DNA of 64,000 nucleotides, taken from positions 31,581,299-31,645,298 of the forward strand of contig CM032128.1 of assembly GCA_018894105.1 (NCBI GenBank), given 5' to 3'. A model generated the notes under the pieces. It made no database searches. It saw nothing but the letters and a program-made list of their open reading frames with translations, and had not been told where the DNA came from. Positions 12,780-25,276 of the stretch are shown piece after piece (the first letter of the stretch is position 1; every line of letters begins with the position of its first letter). Both the position numbers and the translations under genes were made by a program. This DNA is from Jacaranda mimosifolia (taxonomy: Eukaryota > Streptophyta > Magnoliopsida > Lamiales > Bignoniaceae).

Positions 12780-13330
12780 TAAAGACTACATTTAGCATGA
12801 AAATGGTGAATTACTAACCAACCATATTAATAAGCAAATGCTGCGAATCGGTATGCAATCAAATTGAATTTATATTCATAAGATTCTATAATAAGAAAGT
12901 ATTCAAAAGCTTTCACATAGATTATATAGTAAAAATAAATTGTACATTTAAAAATACTATTAAAAAAAAAAAAGAGCAATTAGTCACACTATGATACCAA
13001 TGATGAATTATCTGATAAAATAAAGAGCCAGCTCCAAAGCTTATAAAAAGAAGTGCAAATATATATGATAATAAGTTGATAACAGCGAAAATGAGAGACA
13101 AGAAATGAAAACCTTAGACTTAGAGAGATTAAAATAAAAGAAGAGGGATTTATTGGAGTCAAGATTCGTATTATGCATTTTTTTTGAAAATTTATTTTTT
13201 TAACTGGTTCTTTGTTAGCACAATTTTTGGATTTTATCTGATTTTATAGCAAGATTTTTTTTAATTATTATTTAAAGGCTTTATTGATATATAGTAGACG
13301 TGGAGATTAACAAATGTAATACCTCTCTCT
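12780..13330. repeat. Distal block repeat (also 28840-29230 and 30780-31390)
   Basis: Shares an ordered series of short matches with the two other segments (ttaaccaaccatatta-like, tattcaaaa(g/c)ctttcacat, gagatgaaa(a)cc, gagggattt/gagtgattt). It marks the far 5' side of the duplicated dioxygenase block. No gene. Confidence 0.55.
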
Positions 13331-14880
13331 CTCAAATTTATTTATTAATTGAGGAATTACAATATAGAGACAAGTTCACTCTTATAATTGATGGCATAAA
13401 ATTTTTCGTTTAAGTAAATGACTGTCAAGAAATATATTTTTGTAACAATGAGATGTCTTTTCCTCTCCTCCTTTTGTTATTATTAATAAAACATTTATCC
13501 TTTTTAAATTTATTTTCGTTGATGTACTTAAAAAATATCCTCATTTCTTTTCTTTAATACTCATAACTATAATTTATACAATAACCACCATTTACAATCC
13601 ACACATTATTTGCATATACTTATCTTATCATATTTTTGTATTATTATACTAAAATACTAAATAAATATCAAATGTTTCTTAAAAAACTAATATTGTACTA
13701 AAAAAAATATTCATTTTATTTGCTATATGCTGCAAAAATTTTAAGACATGTATTTGATGTGCCACAATTGATAGTATGATATAATGCTTCTTGACAAGCA
13801 AACTCAATATATATATATATATATAGCCCACCACTACAACAAATTAAATTAAATAATTTGAGACAAATTAATTATAAAAGCACATTTTAAAATAGTCACC
13901 AATGAAAATTTAAATGGCAGTTTTAATATTACTTGTTCTTACAAAATTTTATTATATTTTAAAAAGGACATATATTAAAACACATATAGTTAAATATATA
14001 GCTCATAAATAATGGTAAAATAACACCTAAACATAAAAAAAACTATAGCTATTGTTTTGTATAAATAATGGTAAAATAACTCCTAAAATAATATTTCAAT
14101 TTGGGGGTGGTCTTTGATCCAATGACTCAAGTTTGTAAAGTTGGGGTTCGAACTTAGTAGACTTCTAACGTGTGTGTATATAAAAAAAAAAGAATTCTAT
14201 AATTTCAACCCTATCCAATTAATGTTATATTTTTAATTAGTCACTTTTGTAGATTGATATTTTCAATTATTTCTCAAGATTGTTCAATCTTTTTATCTCC
14301 TGAAGTTAGAGTCTAACAGGTCAAGATTGGACTACCGCTTAGATTATCTGCTTGCAACTCTGGGGTCAAAATTTTTAACTATGACGCCATTTTTTTTCTA
14401 GATAACCTTACATATAATTTCGCTTTTCTTTTCAAGTGAATAAAATAAATAAAAAAAGTCACTAAATTATAGAATTTGAATTAATTGAGGTTATTCTAGA
14501 GTTCAATCCTAGAATTATAAGTTTAGATTTTAATTTTTTCACTTTATATTATAGATAAATATTAAGTGTATAAAATATTTTTTTAAATAAACATTTGAAT
14601 GTTGTGGATACTGTATCTGTAAAATGAAATAAAAAATGAGTAGCAATTGAAACAGATAATCCAAAATACAAAATGTGGTACAGAAGAAATTAAATAAAAG
14701 AAATGCGAAGCATTATTAATACAAATTAAGTCAAGTAACACTTCATAAGGTATTATTTGTTGTAATACATAACAGAAAATTAAAAGCAAACAAACTAAAA
14801 ACTCACAAAAATTACACATGTTGATACCGACTAAACTATTAATTTATTCGTGATGATGGGATTAAAGAACACATTCAAAG
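13331..14880. other. 3' flank of dioxygenase copy 2, with the empty site for the MITE at 18189
   Basis: No gene. From about 13440 it parallels 3590-5030. At 13834-13870 the sequence actacaacaaattaaatt runs directly into aaataatttgagac. This is the uninterrupted counterpart of the site occupied by the Tourist-like element at 18189-18565. Near 14105-14170 a ggttcgaac motif recalls a tRNA-type B box, but no complete SINE is recognisable. Confidence 0.6.
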
Positions 14881-16222
14881 TCATCGAATCTTGAAATGAG
14901 GCAAAGCCGAGGTGATTTCATGGAATTTTGTCTTGTAATAATCGCAGAATTCCATGAACATCAACTCCCTGTATATGGCTGGATTTTCATCAGACAGAAG
15001 CTCTTTTATGGGCCCAAATGGCTTCGCTGCAGCCTTGAGGCTTGGAGTGAAGAAACATGCAACTGAAATTCTCGGCCCGACAGACTGAGCCAACACTCTG
15101 TGCTCCACGCTTATGAACTTGTCGTTGCTAATAATCTAATCATAATATCATCCAAAAAAAGGGGGAAAAAGAAGAACAATTTAGAGAATTATTACATCTC
15201 AAATGTAAAATATAAATTAAAAACCAATTTTTTAATAATATATACCTGTAAGAGATCACCAATATTGGCGATGATGGCTCCACGGGCAGGAGGCACATCG
15301 ACCCATTGGTCGCCATGAAGAATTTGGAGGCCGCCGAGGCTGTCTTGCATTAGCAACGTCAGAAAAGTCATGTCTGAATGCTTTGATGTGCCTAAGGTTT
15401 TTTGAGGCTCAGGGCATTTTGGATAGTACAGACATGCCAGCGCCTCACTTTTCATGCATTCCATTCTTGACAGGTGATCGCTGGGAAGCCCCAGAGCCTC
15501 AGACAGTAATTCTGCCATGGTTTCCCTGAGTTCAATCATGTGTTTCACATATTTCTGCACTTCCTGTCTGCAAATAGTTATTTTACATTAATTTTGACAA
15601 GTTATATATATATATGTATATATATGCTCCAATTGAGACAACAACGTTATCTAATTATAACTATATGTACACATATATACCTGCAGGCTGAAGGTATATC
15701 TTGTGGGTCGATTTGATCATCCCGAAAAACACAAGTCAATATATCCCTCCAACAGGCGTAATCATTTTCCCGTTGAGGCGGATTGCTGCTGAATCTGACT
15801 CTTTTTCTGCTGTCGGATGAATAGAATGGCATTTTCTCCTCCGTTGGTTGCTCGTGGAATCGCCTGACGGCTTCCAACATGGCGTCCATTGTGTCCAATG
15901 GGATCCCATGATTCACTATTCTGAAGAATCCCCATTCTTGGGCCGCCTTACGGATTTCCTCCACCACTTCCTTCCGCCTTGCTCCGCCGCTCTCCACCCC
16001 TTTAAAGTCTATGGTGGGCAGCTCGAGTTTTCCTGCGCCGCCATGGTTGGTTGTTTTGGGTTGGGAGTGGCTCTCCAAAGTCTGAGGTGGATGGACGAAG
16101 ATCCGTGGGATCTTAGCCACACCAACATCCACGAGACCCTTAACGCCAGCTTTTGTTTCATCGAATTCTTTCACTTCTTTAGCCCAATCGTAGTGCCCAT
16201 TTCCATTACTAGAAACCACCAT
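14881..16222 (-). CDS. 2-oxoglutarate/Fe(II)-dependent dioxygenase (ACC-oxidase-homolog type), copy 2
   Basis: Complete minus-strand gene: exon 1 16222-15681 (542 nt), exon 2 15567-15246 (322 nt), exon 3 15135-14881 (255 nt), giving 372 aa. It is two residues shorter than copy 1 because of a small deletion in the N-terminal SSNGNGHYDW region. Introns are 113 and 110 bp at the same codon positions as in copy 1. Iron ligands H244, D246, H300 and the 2-oxoglutarate-binding R310/S312 are all present. The last exon encodes the same residues as copy 1, and their nucleotide differences there (for example CTC/CCC and TCG/TGG in the plus-strand reading near 14967-14979) are silent, as expected for recent duplicates under purifying selection or homogenised by gene conversion. 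Substrate unknown; expected to act in the cytosol on a specialised metabolite. Nothing in the sequence suggests loss of function. Confidence 0.93.
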
Positions 16223-16268
16223 TTTCGTCTAAGCCTAAGCTTTTGAGCTAGTTAGTTGTGTACAACAG

Positions 16269-16275
16269 TTATATA
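16269..16275 (-). promoter_or_regulatory. TATA box of dioxygenase copy 2
   Basis: TATATAA on the minus strand about 47-53 bases upstream of the ATG, within the conserved ca(g)ttatataaatg context shared with copies 1 and 3. Confidence 0.6.
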
Positions 16276-16279
16276 AATG

Positions 16280-18188
16280 GTGGTAGAGCTAGAGAATATC
16301 TGTATCTTAGTAATTAATTATAAGCAAATACTAGAGAGTGCGTGAAATTTGTGAAGGATAATGCAACTATATATAGTACAAAAAAGGGATTTGGCTGCTG
16401 CAGCCTCAACAGTCTAGGCAAGATACAATTATTAGATAACCTCCCCCTTGAGCCTTGACTAATATCCCTTGGAACACAAATTCTGAATTCAAAGTTACAC
16501 TAACAAAAGCTAAACATGGTGTACTTTTCAATGTACATGACAACTGCTATTGAATTTATTGTAAACATCATTGTTTGGTTTGAATATTAATAGCTCGATC
16601 CATAAAACTTATAGATTGCAGCCACTTCAAGTTAATTGTAGCCTTAAATGATGTTTTGCATTGTCAAATATATAAAGAAAATAAAGTTGCATTTTTGCTC
16701 ATTGTTATAACTTTTAATTTAATGGTAAACGCTTGATCTTAATGGTTACTATTTTATTTTATTTTATTTTTTTGGAAAAATGTTTAATAACATGGGGTGG
16801 GGGTAAGGGTGACTAAATGTGTTTTAAGGAAATAGATATATATTTGTATAGATTATTCTTTTGCATTATATATATAATAATATCAATATTTTGCTTATAA
16901 CATTATAATTGCATATTTTCATCAAGTCAACAATTAATATTTACACATGCCCATGCGCACTAAAGATCCCTTAGAGTTCAATTTTGAACTTCATACATAT
17001 AAATATGATGACAATACTAATCGGTCAATTGAACTCTCAACTTTTCATTGAGTCGGCATTAATTAAGTACTTCGTATGTCAACTATATAAAATTCTTCAA
17101 CATTACCTACCCTGTGTATATATAGCAGTATTAATCTTGAAATTGAAATGCAACAAACAAATAGTATATATATCACTCACAACAAAACTAATTAACAAAC
17201 AATTAATCAGGGTATCTAAAATATTTAAAATAATTAAAAAAGCCTTGTGAAAGAGTTAAAAGTTTTTGAAAGACCTTAGAAGGCAGCAGGATGCCACCCT
17301 TTTGTAATGAGTGGAAACACTGGGACAAAATATTGTTAATTAGTCACAGTGGTAATTAGAGGGCACTAAGAAAATTAATTGAACAATTAATTTAAACAAA
17401 TAAAAGTATTTTACCAGTCAACTTCTGTGCCAACCCATTTGGTGCAAACTGACACGTTCAAAGAGGGTTTTGAAACATTAATCCCCCGCACTGCATATAT
17501 CTATACTATTATAAAAAACAAAAGGATTTTTTTGTTTAAGTTAAAAATTATTTTTAAATTTTTACAAAAAATACCCTTAACTAAAATAGACAATTCAATT
17601 TGAAGGGTAAAATAGAGAATTTGACACATGAAAATAGTTTAAACACCTATTTTGTTAATACCCCAAAATTTTCATTTGAATTCTTTTTCAATAATATTAT
17701 AATAATACGGTTAAAATGGTACTTTTTTTGAAATCCACTAAATACTTACAAAAATCGTATCATCCCCATGACTCTCACAAAAACTTTCAAGAACCGTACT
17801 TCCCAACTCCCCACAATTCGATCTTTCATTTAAATATTAGAAGAATTAATATATCATTCAAGTACTCAAAAAATATTTATGTACACAAAATCACGTGCAA
17901 CAAGTATTGCTAGTAATATATATATATATATATATATTTTTGTTTATTCATTGTAATAGCCTCATTATAAAATTATAATCTTATTAATTCTATCTAAATG
18001 CAGTCACACCCTTGGCTTTTTTCTTTTGACACAAACCTCAAACATTTTAATTTTTGGCAATGACACTCTTTTCATCTAATTCTTATTCATTCTTGTCCTT
18101 TGTTATTTTTATGTATATAATATATGCTTCCAGACAAACAAACTCACTATATATACAGCCACCACTACAACAAATTAAATTAAATTAA
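16280..18188. other. 5' flank of dioxygenase copy 2 and start of the next block
   Basis: No supported gene. The first 1.2 kb parallel the 5' flanks of copies 1 and 3. From about 17950 (cttattaattctatctaaatg) the sequence matches 7350 onward, and from about 18120 it matches 13780 onward, which shows the passage from one duplicated unit into the next. The frames at 16984-17250 and 17716-17913 have no family signature. Confidence 0.55.
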
Positions 18189-18565
18189 GTGGGTGTTTGG
18201 CTAAGTTTATTTAAATCATCTTATAAGCTCCAAAAACATCTTATAAGCTCCTACATCTTATAAGATGTTTTTGGAGCTTATAAGATGTTGGATCTTATTT
18301 TTAAAATAAGTTGTTGAAGTGTTTGGTTAAAATAAGATCTTGAAGTTTATAAGATGTTAATAATAGCAATTTTGTAATTAAAATCGTTAAAAATGAAGGA
18401 TCTTGTTAAGATCTTAAAAATAAGTTAGGGTCTTCTTACTTTTTTAAAAATAGCTTATAAGCTCTTTTTTAAAAAAAAATTACCAAATACTTTTTATCAA
18501 CTTATAAGCTCTTAAACATCTTATAAGATGTTCTAAAAAGCTTATAAGCTCACCCAAACACCCTC
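18189..18565. mobile_element. Tourist-like (PIF/Harbinger) MITE
   Basis: 377 bp with ends GTGGGTGTTTGG and, inverted, GAGGGTGTTTGG, flanked by TAA (18186-18188 and 18566-18568). The 3-bp T(A/T)A-type duplication and G-rich TGTTTGG ends fit PIF/Harbinger-derived Tourist elements. The interior holds many copies of cttataag / ctcttataagct in both orientations and should fold on itself. The empty paralogous site at 13834-13870 confirms the boundaries. No coding capacity. Confidence 0.8.
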
Positions 18566-18940
18566 TAAATAATTTGAAACAAACTAATAAGGGTACATTT
18601 TAAAACAGTCATATATCAAAGATAATTTAAATTGAGTGGACAATTTTAATAAAACTTTATCATATTTTTGAAGGCTATGTGCTTAGATACATATTAGAAT
18701 ATATATAGCTCATAAATAATGATAAAATAACTCTTAAAAAATAAAAAACTATTGCTATTGCTTTATATAAATAATTTTTAAATGGACCTATGTATATTTT
18801 GTGACTGCAATTATAAAATTATTTATTTTTTAAAATTTTACGGATAAAAAAAAAAACAGTTTTAAAATTCCTATATTCTAGAAGTCATTGCGACATGTGG
18901 CCCTATCCTTCAAGTTGGAGTGGCTCTTTATTGATCTCAA

Positions 18941-18941
18941 T

Positions 18942-19025
<84 letters not shown>
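18941..19025. repeat. (AT)n then (GT)n microsatellite
   Basis: About 20 bases of AT repeat followed by about 65 uninterrupted bases of GT repeat. Likely polymorphic in length. Confidence 0.95.
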
Positions 19026-19026
<1 letters not shown>

Positions 19027-20039
19027 TTTTGTCAAACTCTGACCATTTGGTTTGAATCGTGTGCCTTTTGATAATCACATTTTTGACTTTTTCATGAAAG
19101 CTAATGTCATAAAAAAAGTCTTAGATTTCAGGCTGAATAATATTAATGTGATGTAACTATTGAATAGACTGGAAACTTTTCTTGGTGCTTTTTTCTTTTA
19201 TTTTGGTAAAGGAGGCAGATGTAATTTTTAAAAGCATAAAAAATATACGTATAATTTACTAAATTTAAAAAATATGTCTAATTTTACTAAATTCTAGGCA
19301 ATGTTGCTGTAAGTATTTCAAAATAAAATTATGCACTAATTAATTGTTATAATTTTTAACTTAATAGTAAACATTTGATTTATTGATAATAAATATTGAT
19401 ATGGAGCATAAGGTATTAGGAACTTATAATTTATAAAATTTAGAAGTGCGTATATATTTTATAATCCATACAATTTGTAATCAAGATTATAATTAAGTAG
19501 TTTGGATCCTTTCTATTTCATTTTATGTTTCATTTTTATTTTCTTTCATGAATATTTGTCAAGTATATTAAATATTTTATTATAAAAATAACTGATTTAA
19601 AATCAGATACATTTGGTACATATTCATAAAATGAAATAAAAGATAAAACGTAAAATGGAATAGAATTATCCAAAGTGGCCCATGAGAAAAGATTTTAGGT
19701 AGTAAGAGAATGGCATTGATAAGAAGTTGATTAAATTCTATAAATCAAGATTATAAGGAACAAAAGATGAAATATAGACTGAAATAGAGGATCCAAATTG
19801 AAACAACAATAACAATTGATAAGAAGTTTGATTCAATTTTGGAGCTTTTCGAGTTGCAAAATTAATTAATTTACTCATTTTCTTTACTTTTTCAGCATTT
19901 CTATCTCATGGACTTTATAAAGTTCAATTGGCAATTAAACATGCAATTGTATTGCAGTTAACCTTCACTGTAATTAATATTTAGTTGATAATTATTATAT
20001 ATATATTAATTAATATGTATATGATCTATTGTGCTTGTA

Positions 20040-20310
20040 AAGAAATTAATAATTAATAATTTTTGTTATTTATTATTTTAAAAAAATTATATTTAATATG
20101 AAAAATTTATTATTAGAATTTGTGATCATAACTACAAAATTAATTTTATAACTTTTTTTTTTCTAATGAATATCTAAACTTTTTATAATAATTTTTATTA
20201 GAAAAAAGTGGTTCTCGCAAGACTCCTTCTTAGGCTGATGAATGCGATGACAATTGAGTACATCAGGAGACGATATTTTAATTAGTATTGAAATTAAAGA
20301 AGTGGCGACC
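20040..20310. repeat. Block-flank repeat, copy 2
   Basis: Diverged counterpart of 1780-2130, with the shared stretch ccttcttaggctgatgaatg near 20222. Confidence 0.55.
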
Positions 20311-20706
20311 TTTTTTGTAGATGCATGCGATTTGTTTATTTCATTTTTTGTGTCATTTGTTCTCGTAGTCTCTTTAAATAATATCGCTGTGGTATGTGCT
20401 AATGATTAGCAGCAATATTTATTGACTTAGATGTAACTGGCCAAAAAATAAATGCTCGACTTATAATTTATACTATTAATATAATATCTACATTTATTTT
20501 TATATATTATTTATATTATTAGATGCATATACATTGAGCGTGTAACGATTACTAGTACTTATAAAAACTGTAATTATTAGTTAAATTTCCACATCGACTA
20601 TATATATATATATAGTAGTTTCTTTATATGATCTTGTATAATCCTTATTTCTTATCTCTTGGATTAATTTTTGAAATGAGCTAAACTCAAGATTCGTTTT
20701 TTGATA

Positions 20707-20719
20707 TGGTATCAGAGCC
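20707..20719 (+). promoter_or_regulatory. Primer binding site complementary to initiator tRNA-Met
   Basis: TGGTATCAGAGCC is the classic primer site of plant Copia and TRIM elements and lies directly after the left LTR. Confidence 0.8.
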
Positions 20720-20831
20720 ATCCATTTTTGGGTTTAGTGTTGTTTGACCACTCATTTCATATTATTCTCTGTTCAAATGTTCATTTCAAAATGTACACAT
20801 GATGTATTAGATTCTAACATTAGTTAAATAT

Positions 20832-22567
20832 AGGGAAAATTTAACCTAGCCCCTTGTAAAATACAGAAATAACGGTTTACCCCACTGTGAAAAAAGAAAG
20901 ACCAAAAACCCCCACGTGTTTTTGAAAAAGCAGTGAAAACTCCCTTGAGACCATAAGTGTGTAGCACGCGCCATTTTATGTGAGTGGTTTTGATTTTTTT
21001 ATATATGAAATGACTATTATACCCTTATTGTATCAACTGTTAGATTTTTTATTTAAATAAACGGCCCACATCGAATAACACTTAATATTTATACATTTAT
21101 ATATACAACATATTATATATATTGTAATATATTTATCAATATGTATATTATAAAATATAATATAGCATTATATAATATTATATATATATTTATATATGTG
21201 CATTGGCAGCCCTGCGAAACAGATCTGGCCGCGCAGTCAGATCCTTTCAGTGGCCGCCGGTCTTGTATCAAAGGAAAAGAAACAAGAAACAAGAAAAAAG
21301 AAAAAAGAACAACCCCCATGGCCAGATGGCAGTGGCGGCCGTTCACAAGACTTGGCTAGATCTGGACCCAGCCAGATCTGGCCACTTTCCAGGCTGCCAT
21401 GGTAGCCTCTGTATATAATTATATATAGCTAATTATATATATATATGTATATATATAATTTTTTATATAATTATATAATTTTTGATTTATATAAATATGT
21501 TATATATTTTATAAATATGATATTATTTATTTTTGATAATTTTATATTTATATATATGTATATAGATATGTTATAAATAATTTTATATACATACATATCT
21601 ATATACATATATGTATTTATATAATTTTTTTATATGTATATAGTTTTATATGCATGTATGTATGTATATATAATTTTATAAATAATAAATAGTATTTAAT
21701 ATATATAAATATGTTATGAATAATTTTATATGCATATATGTATATATATAATTATATATATGTGTGAATATGAAATTATTTAGTTTTGATAATTATATAT
21801 ATTTATGTATAATTTTATAAGTATTCATTAATATTTAATTTATATAAGTTATTATATATTTCGTAAATATAAAATTATTTAATTTTGGATTAAATAAAAA
21901 AAAATATTTTATATCTATATGTAGATAGATATATTATAAATAATTTTATATACATATATGTATTTGTATAATTTTTTATATTTATATATATATATATATT
22001 TATGTATATATAATTGTATAAATAATAATTAGTATTTATTGTATATAAATATGTTATGTATTTTACAAATATTAAATTATTTAGTTGTGATAATTATATA
22101 TATATATTTATGTATAAATATTAAATATTTAATTTTAGATTAAACAAAAGAAAAAGAAATATATATTATATATATATGTATATAGATATGTTATAAATAA
22201 TTTTATACATACATATATGTGCATGTGTGTTATGCATATATGTATTTATATAATTGTTTTTATATGTATATCATTATATATATGTATATATAGTATTTAT
22301 TTTATATAAATATCTTATGTATTTTATAATATAAAATTATTTAATTTAGATTAAATAAAAGAAAAAGGAAAACAGAAAGATATAAAGTAATTTTATATAT
22401 ATGGGGGTATTTTCGTCCATTCATTATAAAATTCAATTCAAATAGATGGAAGGAGGTAGTGGTCCACAATTTTAAAACATAAGGCGGTGTTTCAATCATT
22501 TTTTTTATCATAGGAAGGTAAATCGTCCATTTCACACTTTCACAAGGGGGTAAAAATATTTTAACCC
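20832..22567. mobile_element. Non-autonomous Mutator-like element nested in the TRIM
   Basis: Flanked by gttaaatat (20823-20831) and gttaaattt (22568-22576), a 9-base duplication with one mismatch. Ends are inverted and long: gggaaaatttaacctagccc leftward and, inverted from the right, gggttaaaatatttttaccc, with similarity reaching roughly 150-190 bases. The left end also resembles the element at 61951 (ctgtgaaaaaag, tgtgtagcacgcgcc against tgtgtgccacgcgcgcc). The interior is TATA-rich with one GC-rich core and no transposase. Confidence 0.7.
21195..21415. repeat. GC-rich core of the Mutator-like element
   Basis: About 220 bases rich in atctggcc, ccatggcc and ggccgcc inside more than 1 kb of TATA-rich DNA. 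Four open frames overlap here on both strands, a sign of composition and not of coding. A similar core lies at 43796-43960. Confidence 0.6.
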
Positions 22568-22670
22568 GTTAAATTTATATTTAGTAGTCTTTTTATATAA
22601 CATTAGACAATTCTTACCTCTTGAACTAATTTTTGAGATAAGTTGGACAATTTTGCTATATTTGGATTAA

Positions 22671-23867
22671 TAAAATTATCAAATAAATGAAAAATAAAAT
22701 TTACATGTGCAAATTTTAAAATATAAATTGAGTTGTATTATTTAGAGTATGAAAAAATTTATTTTATTTCTAATGTCCAAGCATGGAGTCAGCATGATAA
22801 TATATGATCGCTGTCATTCGATTGATTGATTGCTTAGTATTTTTTGCCATAGACGATAATTTTTGGATTGTTTTTTACTATTTTATCATCACTTTTTCTT
22901 TTTTCTTATAGTAAAGAGATTTTTTTTTGTCTTGTTAATTTTAGGTATATTAAGTGTAGAAAAGATGCGTGCCCAAGATTTGGTTTGAACAATGTGCCTT
23001 AGATAATAGAATTGGTCAATAATTCATTACAAAAAATTAGGACATTAATTGTGTAGCTTATACTACATATCTATAGGTTATAATTACGATATTAATCTAG
23101 TTAAATCTATAACAATTAAATTTATTATTATATTATGACTAATTTTATTTACAATTAATATGTCGCTGATGATTGTTTTTTTCCTTATATGTATATTAAT
23201 TAATTCTCATCTAACCATTGTACTTCCAAATAAATAAATAATTAATAATTTTTTGTTATTTATCATTTTAGAAAATTATATTTATTACAACAAATTTATT
23301 GGTATAGTTTGTGATCATAGCAATAAAATTAATTTTATAATAATTTTTTTTGAAATAAATACGTAGATAATGTTTGGATATGAATTATGTGTTTTGGATA
23401 ATATGTTTTGACAGAATGAGTTTTGAGAGTGGGGTTGGGGAATGTGAAATTTGTGTTGGGGAATGTGATGTATATTTGTTTATATGTTGAGAATAACAAG
23501 AAAATTATTTTGGAAAATTTTAGTATGTTTGTTTATGTTTTGGGAGGAGACAATTTTTTATTGTAGCAGTCAAATCAATGCTTTATTTATTTATTTATTG
23601 AATTTTTGGGATAAAAATGGAATTGGATAATATTTTATATTGTAAAAAAAAATAATAAAATACATAATATGTATATGTGATGATTGAATATAATTTTTTA
23701 ATTGTAAAAATAATGATAAAATATTATGATATGTATATGTATATATATGGACTTTTTGGTAACAAGTTAATTGATTTGAAAGGGTATTTTGGGATTAATA
23801 GTTATTGTTTTGGTAAAAAAGTAAACTAATATTTGGTTACATTTTACCAAAACAATTTGATGGCAAG
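22671..23867. other. Non-coding DNA, block 3 continued
   Basis: No gene. 22740-22870 parallels 4050-4170, and 23220-23340 parallels 20040-20160 and 1780-1890. The T/G-rich segment 23350-23860 (tttggatatgaattatgtgttttggata...) is missing from the parallel flanks and may be another small insertion with unclear ends. Confidence 0.45.
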
Positions 23868-24410
23868 GTAGTTAAAAAATACTAATTAAATATCATCTCC
23901 CAATTTTATTATTATTATTTTTTAATATCATCTCACAATTTATTCAAACGTCGAATCATATTTATCAGCCTAAGAATGAGTCTCTGGAGAACTACTTCTT
24001 TCTAATAAAAATTATTATAGAAAATTTAAGGCTATGGTATACTAATTAAATATCATCTCGAAAATTTAAGGCTATGGTATACTAATTAAATATCATCTCC
24101 CAATTTTATTATTATTATTAGAAAGAAGTAGTTCTCCAGAGACTCATTCTTAGGCTGATAAATATGATTAGACATTTGAATAAATTGCGAGATGATGTTA
24201 AAAAATAAAATAAGATTGGGAGATAATATTTAATTAGTATACCATAGCCATAAATTTTCTATAATAATTTTTATTAGAAAGAAGTAGTTCTCCAAAGACT
24301 CATTCTTAGGCTGATAAATGTGATTCGATGTTTCAATAAATTGCGAGATGATATTAAAAAAAAAAAGAAATTGGGAGATGATGATATTTAATTAGTATTT
24401 TTTAACTGCC
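23868..24410. repeat. Complex inverted repeat, four related segments
   Basis: A segment of about 150 bases at 23868-24020 is repeated in reverse orientation at 24262-24410 with few differences. A further direct copy of the right arm lies at about 24113-24240, and two short reversed partial copies at 24021-24106. Key shared piece: gaagtagttctcca(g/a)agact, then ctcattcttaggctgataaa. Transcription across it would give a long hairpin. Confidence 0.8.
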
Positions 24411-25276
24411 TTGCCATCAACATTTGAAAACTTGGTAAGAGTCGGAAATTGAATAAAAGAATTGACTGTCGTTTCTGTACAGCAAAAGAATTTGACAATA
24501 ATTTATTTTATAATAATATTTATTTTATTTCATATAATTTAAAAATAAATTACAATTATTTTTAATACATAATTTTTTATTATTAATTAAATAAAATAAT
24601 ATCAATATTTCAATTATATATATAAAATATAACATATCATTTGATTATTTCATTTTTCGAATTATTTACTCTCGCAATCTCTTTAAATAAAATTGCTGAG
24701 ATATGTGCTAGCTAGTGATCAGCAGCAATATTTTATTGACTTAAGGAGATGTCATTGGTCAAAAAATAACTGCTCGATAGATTTATTTATTTATTTTTGA
24801 GAGAACGGTTCGACTTATAACACTATTAATGTAAAAATTTATTTTGTATTTTTTAATTAAAATTTAATGTCCAAGTATGGCGTCAGCATAATAATTAATA
24901 TATGAATAATATTACTGACACTTAATCGATTAATTGATCAATGACTATTTATTAATTATCTTAAATGATCATAATCTTTTGATTTAATAAATTATAGAAT
25001 GACGCACATAAAACTCTTTTCAAGTTCTAATTGCCCCACAGGAGAAAATATTTTGACTAATTCAGGAGTTTCAACCCCTATATATCCAATTAATTATATA
25101 TTTTTAATTTAGTTATTTTTTAAGATTGATATTTCTAGTTATTTCTCTAGAACGTCCAATGAAGTCAAAACCTAATTGGTCAAGATTGGCCTACAACACA
25201 GTTTGTCTGCTGGGAACTTTTGCGTCAAAAAGTTTAACTGTTGACGCTATACTTTTGCAGATAACCTTTGACTAAA
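24411..25276. other. Distal 3' flank of dioxygenase copy 3
   Basis: No gene. Parallels 2080-2130 (cagc(a/g)(a/g)aagaatt), then 20380-20480 and 4080-4540 in order, ending at gataacctttgacta, the point where the next insertion interrupts homology. Confidence 0.55.

Larger units (their letters stand above)
18566..20569. other. Non-coding part of block 3
   Basis: No gene. 18570-18780 parallels 13850-14080. 19820-19990 contains gattcaattttgga-type sequence that recurs at 29820 and 45245. The rest is A/T-rich with a long GT microsatellite. Confidence 0.5.
20570..22670 (+). mobile_element. TRIM-type LTR element, interrupted by a Mutator-like element
   Basis: A short direct repeat of about 140 bases occurs at about 20570-20706 and again split at about 20800-20831 plus 22568-22670. 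The halves share attagttaaat, tagtagt(t/c)t, cttatctcttg(g)a and aatttttga(a/g)at. The first copy is followed at once by a primer site (20707). The internal part is under 100 bases with no coding frame, as in terminal-repeat retrotransposons in miniature. Outer ends are approximate. Confidence 0.6.

Noticed and set aside
21141..21418. Several overlapping open frames on both strands in the GC-rich core
   Set aside because: Open frames on both strands over the same bases, low complexity, and no domain signature. Explained by GC-rich composition with few stop codons.
21060..22340. Possible centromeric or satellite DNA in the TATA-rich stretch
   Set aside because: No fixed-length repeat unit is apparent, and the stretch lies between the inverted ends of one Mutator-like element.
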